Below, piece by piece: positions 13,873 through 18,102 of a stretch of DNA of 18,102 bases (its first letter is position 1; every line of letters starts with the position of its first letter). Position numbers and translations under genes: made by a program. The notes under the pieces are model-generated. The model worked only from the letters and a program-made list of their open reading frames with translations, had not been told where the DNA came from and made no database searches. This stretch comes from CAJQPP01 sp041747075 (GTDB lineage Bacteria; Planctomycetota; Planctomycetia; Pirellulales; Pirellulaceae), in NCBI GenBank assembly GCA_041747075.1, contig JBGTFW010000078.1:1-18102 (forward strand), in the 5' to 3' direction.

Positions 13873-14475
13873 TCAGTCGGCGAAAGTGCCGCGGATGCGT
13901 TCGATGTCGTCGAGGCGGCGGAGGAACGCCTCGACGACCGCTGGATCGAAGCGGCGTCCTGTTTCCGTTTTCATGATGTCCTGGTGGGCCTTGACGAGCA
14001 ACGCATTGCGAACCCGAACGGTCAGGTCGCTCGGATCGACCGGCTTGTTGAGAAACTCAGTCGCCCCCAGTTCCAGCGCCGTGCTTTTTGTCTCGCTGTC
14101 GCTTGACGCGCTGAGGATGATAAACGGCGTGTGTTGCGCCCCGGCAATGGACAATCGCGCCCGCATGATGTCCAGTCCATTGACGTACGGCATCATGATG
14201 TCGAGCAAGACGAGGTCCGGCGCGTGCCTGTTGATTTGCACAACCGCCTCGCGCGCATCGGTGACCGTAATAAATTCCTGATACCCCGCCGATTGAAGAT
14301 ACCGTTTCACAATGCGGACAAGCAACGGGTCGTCATCAACGATCATGATCCGCGACGACTTGATCCGCTCGATCGACTCGTCCAGTGGTTGCGCACGAAA
14401 GCCTGAATGGGCAAATCGGGGCGTTTCCGGGATCGTAGTTGCGGCTGTCAGGGTGTTGGGCACCGGAGCTTGCAT
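13873..14475 (-). CDS. Response regulator, RpfG-like but lacking the HD-GYP catalytic domain
   Basis: The 200-residue protein starts at ATG 14475, 18 nt after the kinase stop, so it is co-transcribed with the kinase. After a non-conserved N-terminal tail of about 40 residues comes a complete receiver domain: acidic pocket D47/D48 (IMIVDDDP), phospho-acceptor D92 (LVLLDIMMPYVNG), S122 and K144 (FLNKPVDP). The linker VRVRNALLVKAHQD (about 154-166) is that of RpfG-like regulators, which then carry an HD-GYP cyclic-di-GMP phosphodiesterase. Here it jumps directly to IMKTETGRRFDPAVVEAF, matching the very last segment of HD-GYP domains (IMxxGRGTHFDPxVxxAF), and ends after ERIRGTFAD. The HD and GYP motifs are absent. 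It may act now as a single-domain regulator receiving phosphate from the neighbouring Hpt domain. Confidence 0.9.
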   Translation of the reverse strand: MQAPVPNTLTAATTIPETPRFAHSGFRAQPLDESIERIKSSRIMIVDDDPLLVRIVKRYLQSAGYQEFITVTDAREAVVQINRHAPDLVLLDIMMPYVNGLDIMRARLSIAGAQHTPFIILSASSDSETKSTALELGATEFLNKPVDPSDLTVRVRNALLVKAHQDIMKTETGRRFDPAVVEAFLRRLDDIERIRGTFAD

Positions 14476-14493
14476 TTGTCTGTACCGTGGCCG

Positions 14494-17057
14494 TCAAACC
14501 AGCGAGGGAATTTCGATTGCGTTGCCAAGGGTCTCAATCTGCCCGATCAATTCGACCATCCGGTCGGACTCGCGATTCCTTGCAGCCGTTTCCAGGTCGC
14601 GCGACGGCTCGTAAAACTCGGCGAATCCCACGGTCCCACCTGAACCTTTCAGCCAGTGGGCGAGTCGCGCCAGTTGTTCGAAGTCGCCAGCCGCCCAGGC
14701 ACCCCTCATTTCAGCGATTTTCCCCCGCAAAACCGGCACAAATTCGGCAACGATTTCGCGAAACTCCGCTTCGTCCATCGGCAGCGACGAACGGATTTTC
14801 CTCGCCGGTTCCGTTTTGGACGAACCGTTGACGACGGACGCTGCCGCGGCTTCAACGAGGGTCTCAAGCTCGCGGCACACTTCCGTTTCGTCGAACGCCG
14901 CCGCCGGTCCACCGTTCATCACGTTTGGCTCGGCATCGGCCCCTTGTTCGACCTTTTCCGCATCGACCGACAATGCCTCCGCGATCGACGCCACGAGCTT
15001 GTCCATGTCGGCCGGCTTGACGAGGAACCCGGAACAGCCGGCATCGATACATTTTTGTTCGTCGCCATGCATCGCGTTGGCGGTCAAGGCGATGATCGGG
15101 AATTCGTGACCGCCTTCGCGCAGTTGCCGCGTTGCCTGGTAACCATCAAGAACCGGCATTTGCATGTCCATGAGGACCAGATCATACGCCTTGTCGCCAA
15201 TCATCTCGATGGCGATCTGTCCGTTCTCGGCCTGATCGACCTCGCACCCGGCGCGGCCAAGGAACAGATCGATGAGACGGCGGTTGGCTTCGCCGTCGTC
15301 GACAACGAGGATTCTGCACGAAGGCAGTTTCCACAGCACGCGACGTGATCGCGGCTCGAAGCGTGCTGAATGGAGAAAATCCTCGTAGCTGACTAGCGGT
15401 GCGCTGCCAACCGGACCGGCGCTGATCATGAACGAGAAAACGCTTCCCTGATTGGGAATGCTTCGCGCGGTTAGTTCCCCGCCCAGCGCCTTGACGATCC
15501 GTTGGCTGATTGACAGACCCAGCCCGGTGCCGCCAAAACGGCGCGTCTCGCTGGAATCGGCCTGGGTAAACGGATCGAAAATCCGTCCAAGCTGTGCTTC
15601 CGTCATTCCAATTCCCGTGTCGATGACATCGACGTGCAGCATCGCCTCACCGCGCTCCGGCTGGTGAACGCCCGCGGCAATCTTCACGCCGCCGGATTCC
15701 GTGAACTTGATCGCGTTTCCGACAAGATTGGTAACGACCTGGCGGAAGCGGACCGCGTCGGTCCTGATGGTCGCGGGCAACCGGTCGCGCGCTTCGAGCG
15801 ACAGGGAAACGCCTTTTTCGGTCGCCCGTACGCCGAGAATATCGATCACGTCGGCAAGAATTTCAAAAGGCGAACACCCGGTGATTTCCATCTCCATTTT
15901 TCCGGCCTCGATCTTGGACAAGTCAAGAATATCGTTAATCAGTTCCAGCAAATGCGAACCACTGGACTGGATCGTCCGCAGACATTCATGCTGTTCCTGA
16001 TCGGATCGCGCCATTCCGCGCTGGAGCAAGTCCGTGAAACCGAGAATGGCGTTCATCGGCGTGCGAATTTCGTGGCTCATGTTGGCGAGGAACTCGCTCT
16101 TGGCGCGGTTCGCGGCGTCGGCGGCGTCGCGCGACTTTTGCACTTCCAGACGCGCGTGGTCGAGCAGCGTCACGTTCTCAAAACAGACCATGACCCCGTC
16201 GGGCTTTTCGCTGGCACCGACCGGCGTGCAGTTGACCTTGAACGTTGACATCGCGCCGTCTGGCGAGCGCAGCCGCATGATCTGGTTGACGACCGTGACG
16301 CCCCTTTCCAGCGCCGTTTGCCACGGCCCGTCCTCGATGCCGTTATCCTCTTCATCACGCCAGTCGAATTTGACGGGATTCAGTCCAAGGAATTTTTCGG
16401 CAGGCAAGTCGACCATTTCCTGGAATGCATTGTTGGCCAAAACGATGCGGCCGCGATGATTGAGCAAAAAGAGGCCCTCCGTCAGATTATCGAGCGCCTC
16501 GCGGACACGGTTCGGAACGGACTTTCGCGGGTCGAGTTGCCTCGCATGAGCGAAAGATAAAAACCAACAGCGATGAAGCTGGCCGAGCCGAGAAAGGCGA
16601 AGAGCCGCGTCCACGGATGAGCGAGGAATCCGTGCAAACCCGTGCCGCCGATCGGCGCAAAATTGATTTCCACGTCGGCGAACTTGCGGTCCCATCGCGA
16701 AACGGGCACGGAAATCCGGTGGTCCCCGCCCGTCGATTCGCCGCTCCAGAAGCGGACGTGTTCGCCACTGTCGACCAGCAGGCGACCGTGCCTGTCACGC
16801 AATCCGACCGAACGCAGTGCCGGATCGCGGCGGACGCACGCTTCGAGCAGAACCGCAAGGCCGCGAAGGTCATTTTGCTGGACAAACTGCGCCGAAGTCA
16901 GGGCGATCGTCTCCGACTGCCGCGCGCGGCTTTCCAGCGTGGCGTTCGCCGGGTTGGGAAGCATGCGAATCGTCGCCGCCGCGAAAAGCATCGTCATCAC
17001 GATCGAGACGATCCCCGCTGTCAAGCGAAACCTGGTCGAGATCAAATTCCGGAACAT
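14494..17057 (-). pseudogene. Hybrid sensor histidine kinase (PAS, HisKA, HATPase, REC, Hpt), interrupted by an apparent 1-nt frameshift
   Basis: The N-terminal part runs from ATG 17057 in one frame: a first membrane helix (about 10-32), an extracytoplasmic sensor domain, and a second helix (LFAFLGSASFIAVGFYLSLM, about 151-170). That frame then goes astray and stops near 16482. The expected continuation, QLDPRKSVPNRVREALDNLT, lies in the next frame from about 16542. A one-base backward shift at 16542 (reading CGA then AGG) restores a product of about 854 residues. In joined numbering, a PAS domain is followed by HisKA with H329 (FLANMSHEIRTPMNAILGF), an HATPase domain (N box NLVGNAIKF, G boxes DTGIGMT and GGTGLGLS), a receiver with D631 (LVLMDMQMPVLDG) and an Hpt with H801 (LAHWLKGSGGT). 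No canonical slippery heptamer is visible. Mutation or a sequence error is more likely than programmed shifting. A shorter soluble kinase from an internal start is also possible. Confidence 0.85.
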
Positions 17058-17105
17058 TCGCGTCGCTGGTCGTTGGAAGTGATTTGCGGTCGGTGTTGTG
17101 GAGTC

Positions 17106-17858
17106 TTACGCACCTTCCGAGACCAGCGACTGCAACGAGTCGTCCGTTTCGTCCTCGTCGTTCCGCGCGGCGTATTGAAGGATCGGCAATGGATCAAACG
17201 AACGCCACGCGGGCATCGACGAGAGGACGCTTGCGACCAGGACACCGCCGCGCGCCATCCACAATACGTATCCCACTGTAAAAATACCGGTCAAACTGGC
17301 TGCCGCCGCGACGGTCCCCGTGACCACCGTGACGTTCCCCAACAAGTCTTCGTTGACTTTGTCGAGGTCCTCCCACATCGAGGCAAACACGACGCCCGCG
17401 TCCAGCGCGTTGGTTTCAGACGCAACCGTCACACCGCGCCGCTCAACCGTCGTTACAAACGGACGAGCCAGATCGGCCTTCTGGTACGAATAACCATAGC
17501 TCGTGTCGCGGAGGTCGCTGCCCGCCGCGGGCAATGGATCGCTTGATTCGCCAACGCGATTGCCGTCAAAACCGGGAACATCCGCGGTATTCGCAAGACT
17601 GGTCGCTAAGTTACCGGCGGCTTGACCGGGCGAATTCCCGTTATTCCCCGCGGGCGAGGAGCCTGTTGGCGGTGGCGGAAGTGAATTCGTTACGTTGTCC
17701 GGCGTCGAATCGTTCCGGTCGGGGTCATCGACGAGGACTTTACTGATAAGCGTCCCGTTTGCCGCGTTTTCCGCGACGATGTTGTTCGTCAGGGACAGCC
17801 CGTCGATCGGCTCGTTAACATCCGTGACCGTGATGGTGAAGGCGCGTACGGCAGAGGC
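17106..17858 (-). pseudogene. C-terminal remnant of a cadherin-like surface protein with membrane anchor
   Basis: An open minus-strand frame between TGA 17861-17859 and the stop TAA 17108-17106 encodes about 250 residues without a credible start. It begins with the end of a cadherin/tandem repeat (ASAVRAFTITVTDVNEPIDG; DVNEP is the calcium-binding edge motif) and continues into LSLTNNIVAENAANGTLISK, the start of another repeat. A Pro/Gly/Asn-rich linker follows, and then the conserved planctomycete C-terminal anchor: WEDLDKVNEDL, a hydrophobic segment (about TVAAAASLTGIFTVGYVLWM) and SSMPAWRSFDPLPILQYA. Intact relatives are giant exported proteins with many repeats. The loss of the upstream part, and the in-frame TGA that separates it from the oxidoreductase gene, indicate a truncated gene. 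It ends 48 nt before the kinase start. Confidence 0.8.
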
Positions 17859-17912
17859 TCAACTTCGCGTCACATCGCTGAGTTTGAAAGAGAGAACCCC
17901 CGACAGGTTGCA

Positions 17913-18102
17913 CTACCCGCCGGCTCGCGACATTTCGCGAATGTCGTAGCCGTTATAGTAGCTGTGGCGAATCATCGCGTCGACCGCGTCCTCGTATCCC
18001 GGGCGTACGTTGCTCGCGGTCATCTCGGCGGCGTTCCAGTGAATTGGCTTGTCGCCCCCCGCCCACACGGCCAGGTTACCGAGCAAAATGGTTTCAGTCA
18101 GC
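17913..18102 (-). CDS. Gfo/Idh/MocA-family oxidoreductase, C-terminus (cut by window edge)
   Basis: Sixty-two codons are visible before the TAG at 17915-17913. They begin LTETILLGNLAVWAGGDKPI and include HWNAAEMTASNV. This matches the conserved C-terminal end of planctomycete Gfo/Idh/MocA dehydrogenases (LTExVLLGNxAxRxGxKIxWDxExMxxTN), NAD(P)-dependent enzymes that act on sugars or their derivatives and are highly multiplied in this phylum. Most paralogues end soon after with a REYRxGW-like tail; here the tail is YNGYDIREMSRAGG. The NAD-binding and catalytic parts lie outside the window, so substrate and intactness cannot be judged. Confidence 0.75.
   Translation of the reverse strand, partial: LTETILLGNLAVWAGGDKPIHWNAAEMTASNVRPGYEDAVDAMIRHSYYNGYDIREMSRAGG

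Noticed and set aside
15634..16248. Plus-strand open frame of 204 residues opposite the histidine kinase
   Set aside because: It mirrors the HATPase/HisKA coding region; there is no independent evidence for a gene.
16530..16560. Programmed -1 frameshift in the histidine kinase
   Set aside because: A one-base backward step would restore the frame, but there is no slippery heptamer, and such recoding is not known to me for this kinase family; mutation or sequence error is the simpler reading.
16617..17546. Plus-strand open frame of about 309 residues across the kinase N-terminus and surface-protein remnant
   Set aside because: It is antisense to recognisable sensor and anchor sequences, rich in Arg/His/Gln, with no family signature.

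Overview
The window looks like a chromosomal segment of a planctomycete (Pirellulales/Planctomycetales-like). The pointers are an ECF sigma factor gene translationally coupled to a planctomycete-type Ser/Thr kinase, remnants of giant RHS/cadherin-type surface proteins, a Gfo/Idh/MocA oxidoreductase C-terminus, a two-zinc-ribbon membrane protein, moderately high G+C, frequent GTG starts and little visible Shine-Dalgarno sequence. No rRNA, tRNA, CRISPR array, intact transposon or phage gene was found. The taxonomy is inferred from gene style, not from a marker gene.

Layout. Positions 1-1140, minus strand: ECF sigma factor overlapping a Ser/Thr kinase by 4 nt; the kinase runs off the left edge. 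Positions about 1228-1871: a gene-free scar holding fragments of RHS/YD-repeat and adhesin genes in both orientations plus a GC-rich palindrome. Positions 1872-3368, minus: an MFS transporter, with a structured 263-bp upstream region (REP-like palindrome, candidate promoter, two dyads). Positions 3632-5614, minus: a zinc-ribbon membrane protein of unknown function. Positions 5731-7734, plus: glutamine-dependent NAD synthetase. Positions 7799-13828, plus: a compact arginine cluster argG-argE-argBA-argC-argH, with three 4-nt GTGA overlaps. Positions 13873-17057, minus: a two-component pair, a hybrid histidine kinase broken by an apparent 1-nt frameshift followed by a response regulator whose HD-GYP output domain seems to have been cut out. 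Positions 17106-17858, minus: the C-terminal remnant of a cadherin-like surface protein. Positions 17913-18102, minus: the C-terminus of a Gfo/Idh/MocA oxidoreductase running off the right edge.

How the genes work together. The arginine cluster has the same content and order as the Xanthomonas arginine cluster minus argF': a fused N-acetylglutamate kinase/synthase, an ArgE resembling N-acetylcitrulline deacetylase, and matching ArgG, ArgC and ArgH. This suggests arginine synthesis through N-acetylcitrulline, with the acetylornithine carbamoyltransferase and the aminotransferase (ArgD) encoded elsewhere. A perfect 10-bp dyad across the nadE stop, just before argG, is the best candidate control site. 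The HK-RR pair at the right side looks like a signalling system in decay or re-purposed: sensor frame broken, c-di-GMP phosphodiesterase domain missing. I see no clearly new multi-gene system; the most interesting items are the transplanted-looking arginine pathway and the HD-GYP excision.
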